Assembly: GCA_032718475.1 (NCBI GenBank)
Contig: JAUCBJ010002248.1
Span: forward strand, 1 to 25,438
DNA: 25,438 nucleotides
Direction: 5' to 3'
Source: Nemertoderma westbladi
Lineage: Eukaryota; Xenacoelomorpha; Nemertodermatida; Nemertodermatidae
Position 1 is the stretch's first letter. Each line of letters starts with the position of its first letter. A model generated the notes under the pieces. That model ran no database searches. It was not told where the DNA came from and was given only the letters and a program-made list of their open reading frames with translations. A program made the position numbers and the translations under genes. Below, piece after piece: positions 10,989-19,401 of this stretch.

Positions 10989-11445
10989 CATTCCCCCATT
11001 ACAAATATCGGCAATATAAACAACCAAGAACAAAGAGGATTCGACGAAGTGGGTGGGGTGGAAAGTAGGACGAGCGAGAGGGGGAAAGATGATAGGGTGC
11101 CTGATGGAGGAGTGGCCCTTAGGTTGCTGAGTGGTCCAATAGGTTGGACAGAAAAGGCTACGGACGCGCCGACGTGAAGGTGTAGGTAGTTAAAGAGAAA
11201 CATACGCACTGAGGTAAACTGAGGGCGTCACGGGCAGGTATGCAAAGGGGGTATGTGCGCATACCGTTGGTTATCAGAAGTGGGATAACCAAGAAGAGTA
11301 TGGAGAGGGAGAAACCTGTGGGCATTGAGGACATCAGGTGACCAGAGACGAGAAGGATTACAGGAAAAGAGTGGGGCGGAAAGTAGGGTGAGCTAGATGA
11401 GAAGGGTACAGGGGGTGCGTAGAGAATAAGTAGGGCACGGGTGCG
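10989..11445 (+). other. G/A-rich non-coding 3' part of the inserted block, with an internal duplication
   Basis: No coding frame is convincing. A diverged direct duplication is visible: GTGGGGTGGAAAGTAGGACG at about 11053 resembles GTGGGGCGGAAAGTAGGGTG at about 11371, each followed by GAGC- and GATGA-like phrases and ending in GGGTGC. The satellite resumes abruptly at 11446. Confidence 0.5.
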
Positions 11446-12116
11446 ACAATATCTGCTAGCAGATACTAACCCATATGGACAATACATGCTAGCAGATACT
11501 AACCCATATGGACAATATATGCCAGCAGATACTAACCCATATGGACAATATATGTTAGCAGATACTAACCCATATGGACAATATATGCTAGCAGATACTA
11601 ACCCTCTAGGACAATATATGCCAGCAGATACTAAACCATATGGACAATATATGCCAGCAGATACTAACCCATATGGACAATATATGTTAGCAGATACTAA
11701 CCCATATGGACAATATATGCCAGCAGATACTAACGCTCTAGGACTAGGACAATATATGCTAGCAGATACTAACCCTCTAGGACCATATCTGCTAGCAGAT
11801 ACTAACCCATATGGACGGACAATATATGCTAGCAGATACTAACCCACTAGGACAATATCTGCTAGCAGATACTAACCCATATGGACGGACAATATATGCT
11901 AGCAGATACTAACCCTCTAGGACAATATCTGCTAGCAGATTCTAACCCATATGGACAATATATGCTAGCAGATACTAACCCATATGGACGGACAATATAT
12001 GCTAGCAGATACTAACCCTCTAGGACAATATCTGCTAGCAGATACTAACCCATATGGACAATATATGCTAGCAGATACTAACCCTCTAGGACTAGGACAA
12101 TATATGCTAGCAGATA
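11446..12116 (+). repeat. 33-bp satellite array, right block (about 20 units)
   Basis: This is the same 33-bp unit and orientation as the left block. The first part is dominated by CATATG joints and by the variant GCCAGCAG in place of GCTAGCAG (at least four units between 11520 and 11730), a variant I saw only once in the left block, near 6387. The last units return to the common types. The array ends inside the phrase GCAGATACTA, where a LINE tail of CTA repeats begins. Confidence 0.95.
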
Positions 12117-12971
12117 CTACTACTACTAGGATCGGCATGCTGCATTGCAGCTGCATTTTTAAGAATGCTGTGCCGGCTTGTCAACAAAATTGCACCGCCA
12201 CAACTCCATATCACCCATGACATTTGCTAGATCATCCGCATCTTTAAGGCCAGTGTCCTTTAAGATGCGTCTCAAGAAAGTCATGGGCTGTCCACCATGC
12301 TTATTCACTCCATGAGGCTGCCAAAGTACAAGATTATGCACTGGCTGGTCCTCACGGCGAAAGCAATGTCCTGCAAAGCGGAGGCGATTTTGTTCTAGTG
12401 TCAAGCTTGGGGGAACCAATGAGACACCTCCAATGTTATATAGTGTCTGGTTGGAGATGTGTGCATTGTACTTGACACAATGAACCCGGCGTAGCATTCT
12501 TGTGAATGTGCCATCCAGAGATTTGGTGTCCTCAGCAGTTAGAGCCCAGCATGGACTCCCGTAGAGGAGTACTGGAACTACTGCTGCTCTAAATAATCGG
12601 ACCTTAAGTTTCCGATTAATTCTCGGTGACTTCCAAATCCTTGAAAGCCTATTCAAGGCTGCCCATGCCTTTCCCTTACGTATTCGAAGGTCCTCACCTG
12701 ACTTCCGGATCCATGATCCCAGGTAACAGAAGTCGTCCACATGCTCAAGCATACCATCCTTTGAGCTTATGCTCATCCGATCAGAGACTTGCTGAGGACT
12801 TTCTAAGTTAACGGTCAGAATTTTGGTCTTTCTGGAGTTAATAAAAGACCAACACTAGAAGCAGCATGTTCTAATGAGCTGAGGAGCCGTTGGGCTCCCT
12901 CTAATGATTCTGAGAGTACTCCTAAGTCATCAGCAAAGTCTAGATCAGTTAGGTACTTGGCAGGATTTCCT
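12117..12971 (-). mobile_element. LINE family 1 3' end (reverse transcriptase C-terminus), minus strand, 5'-truncated
   Basis: Reverse complement of the last ~0.85 kb of the LINE at 19891-23660. On the minus strand it encodes the thumb and C-terminal region (YLGSWIRKSGEDLRIRKG through DKPAQHS and a stop near 12159), followed by a 3'UTR of about 40 bp and a (TAG)n tail that abuts the satellite. The reading frame is broken near 12840, where it has four T against five in the other copy. Homology ends abruptly at about 12971, a 5' truncation. The 3'UTR matches that of LINE A (GCAGCATGCCGATCC before the tail) rather than LINE B, so there are at least two 3' end types. Confidence 0.92.
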
Positions 12972-13332
12972 TTGAACACTCGCTTTTGTGAACAGAAATA
13001 TTTATTTATTTTAGCATTTGAAAGATTTGACCTCTAACCTCCCTTTGTGTGGCTTTGGGGTTCGTGTTATCCCCGTTATTGGTTGTGATACGAGATTGGT
13101 TGTTACCAATCTCGTACCTCCGACATATTACTGAAAATGTGCCACTTCCCATTTATGAGGGTAATGCATCGGAACTGAATCCGCTTACATGTAAGGTATC
13201 ATAATCATCTCACCCTAAACCAAAATACATATCATCTCATCATGGATATTTTGTTGTAGTAGTTTTCAAACATTTCTTTAGATATAATATTATATTTGTT
13301 TTGCATATATGACATGTTTTGCATAATTGACA
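12972..13332. other. Non-coding spacer holding the second hairpin module
   Basis: AT-rich DNA between LINE fragments. Apart from the hairpin module at 13036-13187 I see only a short local duplication (GACATGTTTTGCATA near 13309) just before the endonuclease fragment. Confidence 0.5.
13036..13187 (-). repeat. Hairpin module copy 2 (152 bp)
   Basis: About 85% identical by eye to 15392-15542, with the same two ends (AACCTCC at the left and CCGCTTA at the right). Read on the minus strand it begins TGTAAGCGG and resembles the first 110 bp of the gag-like block. It contains a perfect 11-bp stem, TACGAGATTGG with CCAATCTCGTA, at 13089-13116. The stem differs from both other copies yet still pairs. 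It could be a solo-LTR fragment or a small stand-alone repeat. Confidence 0.75.
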
Positions 13333-13837
13333 TGGTCGCTCTGGCAAAGGAATATAACATCGACATCATCTGCATCCAAGAACATCGGATTTGTCATGAA
13401 GACACTGCCATGAAGTACAATGACATTGGAAATGGATGGACGTTAGTAACAAGCTCATCAGTAAGAAACTCGGCCAATGCATCAATTGGCGGAGTAGGAA
13501 TTCTGCTAAGCACATTTGCACTTAAGACCCTAAACAACATCGAATCTATAAATTCCAGGGTTACGATCGCAACATTTGATGGGAATCCCAAGGAAACAGT
13601 TATATGTTGCTACAGTCCAACCAATGCCTCAGAGCCAGGACAAGCAGTCAAGTTTTATGAAGAACTGACTGGACTTATAAAGAACATTCCGAAACACAAT
13701 GTTAAAGTCATTGCTGGTGGCCTGAATGCGCAAATTGGCCCAGAAGACATCAAGGGTTACACATATAACACCAGTTCTAGCAGAAATGGGTACTTACTTT
13801 TAGACCTAATGGAAGAATGTGAATTGATACCAACAAA
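13333..13837 (+). pseudogene. APE-type LINE endonuclease fragment, catalytic Asp replaced
   Basis: The frame reads MVALAKEYNIDIICIQEHRI, then GIGNGW-like and GGVGILLS segments, CCYSPTNASEPG, and ends near ELIPTN. This is the exonuclease-endonuclease-phosphatase fold of a non-LTR retrotransposon, with the catalytic Glu present in IQEHR. The motif normally reading GDLNA or GDFNA is AGGLNA here: codon 13719-13721 is GGC (Gly) where the family has GAC or GAT (Asp), one A-to-G change, so the copy is predicted inactive. The N-terminal strand with the FNVR motif is missing (5' truncation near 13333). The C-terminal half, including SDH, is cut off by the CTA tail of the element that follows on the opposite strand. 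Confidence 0.8.
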
Positions 13838-15240
13838 CTACTACTACTAGGTCGAGCGAACTCGGACAGTGGAAATGAGATCCTTCCAGGCTTCCCGATT
13901 CTCCATAGTTGTCGCAATTTCGTTTCTCCCAAGTTCAGTATCCCTTTCAAGTTGATCTATATATGTTATGGCCGGTCGTCCACGACTACGCTTTCCATGA
14001 GTTGGTTGCCAGAAAAGTAGATCTGGTATGACCTCGTCTTTACTTCGCCAGCAGTGCCCACTGAATCTTAATCTGCGTTCACGGAAGGTGGTTGATACAG
14101 GTGGTATTGTACCATAAAGCTCGGCGTTTGTCATGTGTTGTCTCCAGCTCATATTTAGGGCTGCCCATAGTAGTCTTGTGTATCAACCATCAATTCGTTG
14201 TTCAAGTGATTTATCAGTGTCCAGGTCTCACCCCCATATAAAAATACACTTTCCACTGTGGCTCGAAAGAACTTAGTCTTCAGGTGCCTGGAGAGATCTG
14301 ATTTCCAGATGGTATCCATTTTTGATAGAGCTACCCAAGCCTTTGCTTTCCTAACTTCTATGTCCTTTTTGCTACTCTCTATCCATGATCCAAGGTACTG
14401 GAAGTCATCGACCTTCCTTAGTTGTTTATTATCAATGGTTGTCAAGTTTCCATCAACATTAAAGGTCATGAATTCGGTCTTTGTAGCATTTATATGCAAT
14501 CCAACCTCCTTAGCAGCCCTCTCCACTTTATTTAGTAGAAGCTGTGCATCTGCTAGGGTATTAGAGAGCAGGGCGATGTCATCTGCAAAGTCGGTGTCTG
14601 TGACTGTAGTTGCCGGATATCTACTACTTCTGCGTTCTTGAAGTGTGAATCCCAGGTCTTCACCCTTTGTGGCCGTCCTCATTGCGTAATCCAGCACAAT
14701 TACAAATAGTAATGGTGCTAATGTGTCACCTTGCAGTACGCCAGCCAGGATTGAGAAAAACTCAGTTTCACCATCTGGTGAGAGTACCTGCGCTTCTGTG
14801 TCACAATATAACAATCCAATGCCAGCAACAATTACTTCTGGTATTCCATAAGCTCTTTGGATTTCAAGCATTTTACCTCTATGGATGGAGTCGAATGCCT
14901 TCTTGAAGTCCACAAAAGTCATCACAGCGGGGAGATTCTTTGACTTAATTCCTTCAATCAGTCTCCGTAGTGCAAGTATCTGAGCTATTGTTGATCTACT
15001 TGGTCGAAATCCGTTTTGGCTCTTACGCAGTAGTTTCTCTATGTGAGGCCTAATCCTATATAGAATCATTTTATTGTATATTTTGGCAGCTACCACAAGC
15101 AGACAGATCCCACGATAGTTTGTTGGTATGCCGAGGTCTCCTTTCTTGGGGAGAGGCTTTAGTTGACCTTTAGTCCAAATTGGTGGTGGCTTTTCCCCTT
15201 TTAACATCCGGTTGCAAACATTCAATAAAGTGTATTCCTA
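13838..15240 (-). pseudogene. LINE family 2 reverse transcriptase fragment, minus strand, frameshifted
   Basis: A minus-strand coding region starts near 15225 (LLNVCNRMLKGEKPPPIW) and carries the reverse transcriptase core: NYRGICLL, NGFRPSRST, FVDFKKAFDS (motif A Asp), GVLQGDTLAPLL and FADD (motif C, 14578-14589). After GGETWT the frame is lost through a small deletion near 14214-14220 (expected TLTDKSLEQ). A TGA stop at 14183-14185 replaces what is probably a Cys codon, and the frame continues as LNMSWRQHMTN to RVRST near 13847. The C-terminal segment has the RLRFSGHCWR signature seen in family 1. The 3' end is a (TAG)4 tail at 13838-13849. The 5' end is truncated near 15240. It is clearly diverged from family 1, but the same general RTE-like type. 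Confidence 0.88.
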
Positions 15241-15322
15241 ATGTTTCTACTTACCAACCTATGTATCGGATATTAAAAAATTTCGACCAATCGCAGCAGA
15301 AAAAATGGCAAGTTTCACTTAA

Positions 15323-15794
15323 TTTGATATATGGACTACATTTGTAGTCAATTGAACTAAGGTTAATTTTAAGCTTATATCACTATGAGATAACCTCCTT
15401 TTGTGTGGCTTTGGGGTTTGTGTTGTCCCCGGTGTTGGTTGTGATACGAGATTAGTTATTGCTAATCTCGTATCTCCATCATATTGCTGAAAATGCCACT
15501 TCCCATTTTATGAGGGTAATGCAGCGGAATTGAATCCGCTTATTAGGTAGCTTAATCTAACACAGTACCGGTAACTGTCTATCTTAAACTGCGAACTGAA
15601 TTATACAGTGTACCAATCAGCCAATGTTTAATTGCTTTGTCTTTATGATTTTATGACCTTGGGGGCTGGGGGCCTAGCCACAAATAAAATACATTAATTT
15701 GTACTTATATATACTGCATATGGATATAATATATTAATATCCATTTAATTTAAAAGGAAATGTAAAAGACTACAAATGTAGTCCATATATCAAA
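15323..15794. repeat. 27-bp perfect inverted repeat enclosing 418 bp (MITE-like)
   Basis: Positions 15323-15349 are the exact reverse complement of 15768-15794, with identity ending sharply at both sides. Each arm also contains a small internal hairpin, GACTACA-TT-TGTAGTC. Between the arms lie hairpin module copy 3 and AT-rich DNA. No target duplication is evident. The layout resembles a foldback or MITE, but no family is recognised. Confidence 0.8.
15392..15542 (-). repeat. Hairpin module copy 3 (151 bp)
   Basis: Same ends and orientation as 13036-13187. It contains a perfect 13-bp stem, GATACGAGATTAG with CTAATCTCGTATC, at 15443-15474 with a 6-nt loop. A second small stem, AGCGG with CCGCT, lies near the right end. 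Confidence 0.8.
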
Positions 15795-16082
15795 ATATAA
15801 AATATGAAAGCTGTATCAGAATTAGTGTTAAATATATATATATATAAAATATATAAAAAATAAATATTTTATTTTATTTTCATTTATTTTATAATTTTAT
15901 TCTAGAACACATATGTTACATAAACAAACTAATACAAATTCCACGGCCTGGTCAACAACTAAAGTGCAAAATAACCCTTTTAGTTGCCTAAGACATCTGA
16001 TCCCTTGATGAACCTTGATAGCAGGGTTCATGGCATAAAACACAATGTTCACTAAACAAACCAGGTATTGTACAACCTCGGT
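15795..16082. other. AT-rich flank of the hAT element with a TA microsatellite
   Basis: TA dinucleotides and A/T runs at about 15830-15905, then ordinary sequence to the hAT target duplication. No gene is seen. Confidence 0.6.
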
Positions 16083-16090
16083 AGTGACCG
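16083..16090 (+). repeat. Left target-site duplication of the hAT element
   Basis: AGTGACCG, identical to 24998-25005. Eight bases is the size expected for hAT. Confidence 0.85.
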
Positions 16091-16118
16091 CCTGGACGGA
16101 TTATGGGGGGGGGGGGGG
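16091..16118 (+). repeat. Left terminal inverted repeat of the hAT element with G14 run
   Basis: CCTGGACGGATTATG (16091-16105) pairs with the right end at 13 of 15 positions; the last G begins a G14 run at 16105-16118. A GGGCCCG phrase follows about 35 bp further, then a duplicated CCCGTAAGTT. Confidence 0.8.
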
Positions 16119-16326
16119 AATGGGGGGCAACAGGGGCAGCTGCCGGGGGCCCGTAAGTTGGAAGGGCCCCGTAAGTTAGAAAAATTATTTTACAGATATA
16201 TAATATTAAAATTTTTGACCCTGATGAACAAATAATATTTTTCCCAACATAGCAAGAAGACCAGAAAGCAGAGCCCATGCAAGCACACACTATTACTTAG
16301 TGTATAACAATTTATTTCCTTTACAG

Positions 16327-16560
16327 ATAGATCCATTCAAGTATAACCGAGAGCAACCCATAAGCAGAGCCACCGTCGTCGGCGGGGCACCCGACCCACA
16401 GTCTACTACTATACATACCTATGGGCCAGTGAGTCAACGCAAACCCTCAGTTGAAACCATAGACAATAATTGGCTCCTAAGCAATAAGCTTAACCCCCCG
16501 CCCCCCACACCCTCCAACTCCAAGGCTATAGGCTGTTTGATATGGATAACTGTTTCTTAG
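16327..16560 (+). other. Possible exon of unknown function inside the hAT 5' region
   Basis: A pyrimidine-rich stretch ending TTTCCTTTACAG (to 16326) looks like a splice acceptor. The following frame is open for 77 codons to TAG at 16558 (IDPFKYNREQPISRATVVGG and on). I recognise no domain, and it does not resemble the N-terminal part of ZMYM1-type proteins that I know. It could be a captured exon or chance. Confidence 0.2.
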
Positions 16561-17248
16561 CAAGTCTGCCCAGTGCCCAGAGACAATGGGATAGTCCCTG
16601 GTGCCTTGTTTCTGTTTAGCTGGCATTTAGGAAATTATCTCTATAGCTAGCTGTATAGTCTTAGCTTAGTTCAATGCGCTGCACACTACAGCAGCCAGCT
16701 GGCCAGTGCCAGTATTGCAGTACTTGAGCTCATATTATTGGCTTACATTGCCAATTTATATCAGTATAGATTTCTTTCCTAAAGTTGAGTGACTTGGTTT
16801 CTTGATTAATTAATTATTTAAATGGTTAACCCTTTATAATTATTTATTACATGGGAAAAAAATACTTTTGTATTATTCTCGAGGTATAACCAGATCACCG
16901 TACTGCCGTTTGGTGAAAATTATCTGAACTGGAGAGAATAGGGGGAGTGAAAAAAAGTTATTAGTTTTTTGTCCCATTGACACATTGTAATGCAGGTAGA
17001 TAATATATAGTTAATGCTTCATTTGCCACTTCTGCACTTTCTTTTTGTAAATGTTTTAAGTAAATTGTATTTAGTAACCAGGAAAATGTAAGCATTGAGA
17101 GCACTGAAGCACTTTTAAATACAGTATACTGTATTTATGTTAGCGCTTTTTTATTACATTTTTTTGCGGGGGGTGGGGGCGGGTGGGGAGGGGAGGTGTG
17201 TAGCAATATTTGTACCAGCATATAACAATTCACCCCCGCGCGCCGCGG
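16561..17248. other. Non-coding 5' region of the hAT element
   Basis: AT-rich sequence without a convincing frame. The expected N-terminal exons of the transposase (zinc-finger region) are not recognisable here and may be lost or too diverged. A G-quadruplex-type motif lies at its 3' end. Confidence 0.4.
17168..17193 (+). promoter_or_regulatory. G-quadruplex-type motif
   Basis: Five G tracts (6, 5, 3, 4 and 4 G) separated by single bases T, C, T and A. This fits the canonical G4 pattern with one-base loops, about 80-100 bp upstream of the first recognisable transposase codons. Confidence 0.7.
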
Positions 17249-17284
17249 TCCAATTAACTTTAATCCATTAATGCTCACGCGCCT

Positions 17285-18000
17285 ATGTTCTTTTGGATCC
17301 CCAAGAAAGGGAAATTATATGGGTGCTTTAGAATTGCTTGCTAAGTTCGACCCTTTCTTACAAGAGCACATTGCGAGATTTAGCAATAAAGGTAAAGGCA
17401 GCGTGTCATATCTGAATTATACAATTTGTGATGAACTTATATCACTGTATCAGTAATCTCTGACGAAGTTCTGACGAATATCAGTTGACTCGACACCAGA
17501 TTGTACTGACATTGACCAGCTCACATTTGTTGTTCGCTATGTCGAACGAACTGAGCCTGTAGAGCGCATTTTAAATTTTTTTCCTCAGATTGGTCACACG
17601 GGTGAGGAAATTGCAGATACCATAGTAAAGTACCTGGAAGACATATGTAGATATTGGTAACTGTCGTGCCCAATCATACGACAATGCATCGAACATGAGT
17701 GGAAAATATACAGGTTGCCAAACAAGAGTTAAAGCTGCATGTTAATTTGCTACATGGATTCCCTGCTCAGCTCACTCCCTGAATCTCGTTGGGAGGCACA
17801 GTTGTGAATGTACTCGCTCCGTAGCTGCGTAGTAGCATGTTTCGACATTGTTCAACGTGTTTACACATTCTTCTCGGCTTCTACTACACGATGGGATCTC
17901 TTGAGCTCTAAACTTAAACCACTAAAACTGAATGTTGTAAAGTCACTTTCCGAAACGAGATGGTCAGCTAGATACGATGCTGTAAACGCATTGATTAAAG
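17285..18000 (+). pseudogene. hAT transposase, first recognisable exon (DUF4371-like), degenerate
   Basis: Translation in shifting frames gives a clear ZMYM1/DUF4371-type hAT transposase: FGSPRKGNYMGALELLAKFD, then KGSVSYLNYTICDELISL, then SVDSTPDCTDIDQLTFVVRY (catalytic-region Asp), IGHTGEEIADTIVKYLED, QSYDNASNMSGKY (a second conserved Asp), CSAHSLNLVG, FFSASTTRWDLLSSKL and LSETRWSARYDAVNALIK. Stops and frameshifts occur after LISLYQ (about 17454), after EDICRYW (near 17657), near 17740 and near 17790, so no functional product is expected. The exon ends AAAG at 18000, followed by a GTGGGT donor. The element would encode a nuclear DNA transposase; family assignment is by motif recognition. 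Confidence 0.85.
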
Positions 18001-18069
18001 GTGGGTGTAATATTCGGTCTATTGATTACAGTTCCATATACATGCGGTCTATATGAATATGACTATTAA

Positions 18070-18089
18070 GGGGGGGGGGGGGGGGGGGG
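18070..18089. repeat. Poly-G tract, G20, in the hAT intron
   Basis: Twenty G followed by TAGGT and C7, so the run is next to a short stretch that could pair with it. Confidence 0.95.
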
Positions 18090-18109
18090 TAGGTCCCCCC
18101 CTCTAAAAA

Positions 18110-18300
18110 AATTCAGAAATTTGTTTTTTATTGCATCTAGAGCAGAATTTAATGGGGATTTCAATTCTGAAAACGGCTTAGAGAGATCTCTTTTAGTTCT
18201 CGAGTTATCGTGGAATAGCTGTCTGCCAACCGGTCTGTCAAAATGTAAGACAGACAGACAGACAACCGACAGGCGGACATACTACATTCCACCAAATAAA
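18110..18300 (+). repeat. Candidate dispersed repeat ending in a (GACA) microsatellite
   Basis: The stretch includes TTCTCGAGTTATCGTGGAA and then (CAGA/GACA)n at about 18249-18266, followed by ACCGACAGGCGGACATAC. Phrases of this type recur as dispersed repeats in many invertebrate genomes as I recall them, but no second copy is in this window, so the call is weak. Confidence 0.3.
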
Positions 18301-18707
18301 TTTACCCAAAACAATAAACGAATTAGTAATATGTACAGGTTATAAGACAGAAATAAGCGCTATAAAACACTTTATAAAGATAAATTAAAAAAAATAAAAA
18401 ATCTTCATATATAAAATTCCAATAAAAAGTCGACCGAAAAGTGAAATCCTGGTATTCTTCACATGGGCGCTCTTCACAATTCTTTAATATAATTTGCAAT
18501 TTAAATTAAGGTAATTAATTAAATAAAAAAATTAAATAAAAATTAAGGTAATGTTTAAAACTCCAATAATTAAACGTATTAAATGCAGAGTAAATGAAAT
18601 GCATTATATTTGCAGTATTAAGTAGGCCCTACCCTAATTCTTAAACTTTACATTACAAGTTCTCCTCATGTAAAATAATTATAAAATAATTGTTTGTATC
18701 ATTTTAG

Positions 18708-19401
18708 GCTACATTCCTATCTGTGAAGCACTACAACAGTTAGAAGATGACGAACAACAGAAAGCCGAATGTCGATTAGAAGCTGGAGGTCTAAAACTGA
18801 AACTGAGAACACTAGACATCTCGATCGTATTAATATTTTGGGGAGAAATATTGGAACGTTTCCAAGCCACATCACAGTCACTCCAATTAAGCCACATAAA
18901 TGTGAATACAATGGTTGCCCTTTACGAATCCCTTCTTGCGTTTGTAGCTCAGCAGAGAGACTGTGATTCATTCGAATCAAAGGCGATAAATCTGTGTGGA
19001 AATAGCCACTATAATGCTGAAGTCAGTCGACCCCGCAAGCGTAATAAGAAAGATGATAATGGTGGTGCACAAGATACGATATTTGCGGCCAGAGACCATT
19101 TCCGCACCAGTGTATTTTTAGTCACAGTTGACCAACTGCAGGTAGACTTGAGGCATAGGCTCGATGCCTATCAATCTGTAAGTTTGGTATTTGTTTTTTT
19201 TGGGAAACCTCAGTGAGATGACTTCTGATGATATTTTATCTTCAGCATCTAGGGCGGTCGCTACTTATCCCAATGATTTAGAGCCAGAACTTGGACCAGA
19301 ACTGCTGCAATTTAGTGCAATAATAAAGGCGGTTCCTGCTCTACGTACTCGGCAACCAACTGACTCAGTTCTACAGCCAACAGAATCCATCGAACACATA
19401 A
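18708..19401 (+). pseudogene. hAT transposase, middle exon, frameshifted and cut by LINE A
   Basis: The frame continues from the intron as YIPICEALQQLEDDEQQKAE, CRLEAGGLKLKLRTLDISIV, FWGEILERFQATSQSLQLSH, a basic patch (RPRKRNKKDD), then FRTSVFLVTVDQLQVDLRHR and LDAYQSVSLVF. At a T8 run (19194-19201) the frame shifts, and it resumes as GNLSEMTSDDILSSASRAVA and TYPNDLEPELGPELLQFS. All of these align by eye with the central part of ZMYM1-type hAT proteins. Homology to the family ends at about 19401, where the 5'-truncated LINE A begins. Confidence 0.82.

Larger units (their letters stand above)
7625..11445 (+). mobile_element. Putative LTR-retrotransposon-like insertion or captured block splitting the satellite
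   Basis: The satellite stops at 7624 within a unit and resumes at 11446 with a fresh unit, so a 3.8-kb unrelated block lies between. It begins TGTTAGC, has about 640 bp of non-coding leader with a strong hairpin, then a gag-like reading frame from 8267 to about 10988, then some 450 bp of G/A-rich non-coding DNA. The TGT start, leader and gag-like protein suggest an LTR retroelement. I see no protease, reverse transcriptase, RNase H or integrase, no zinc knuckle, no second LTR within the block and no clear primer-binding site. It may therefore be a non-autonomous or 3'-deleted element, or something else. Target duplications cannot be judged because both flanks are repeats. Confidence 0.45.
18001..18707 (+). 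other. Probable intron of the hAT transposase gene (707 bp)
   Basis: It starts GTGGGT directly after AAAG and ends TCATTTTAG before GCTACATT. Joining the flanks restores the expected protein (NALIK-G-YIPICEAL) in frame. The intron holds a G20 run and a patch ending in a GACA microsatellite that looks like an older inserted repeat. Confidence 0.75.

Noticed and set aside
4129-12116. CRISPR array
   Set aside because: Units are contiguous with no unique spacers, vary in length by 4 or 6 bp, and the surrounding DNA is eukaryotic transposon sequence.
4129-12116. Telomere-derived satellite (CTAACCCT in the unit) or branch-point arrays (TACTAAC in each unit)
   Set aside because: Only one 8-base match per unit, no tandem telomeric hexamers, and no exons around; both are best read as coincidence.
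13333-15240. A single LINE with a twin-priming inversion, endonuclease plus and reverse transcriptase minus
   Set aside because: In twin priming the tail lies at an outer end; here the CTA tail is at the inner junction, so two separate insertions fit better.
19178-19212. A 35-bp mini-intron starting GTAAGT and ending CTCAG
   Set aside because: Too short for splicing, and the encoded residues on both sides align with the family if one simple frameshift at the T8 run is allowed.
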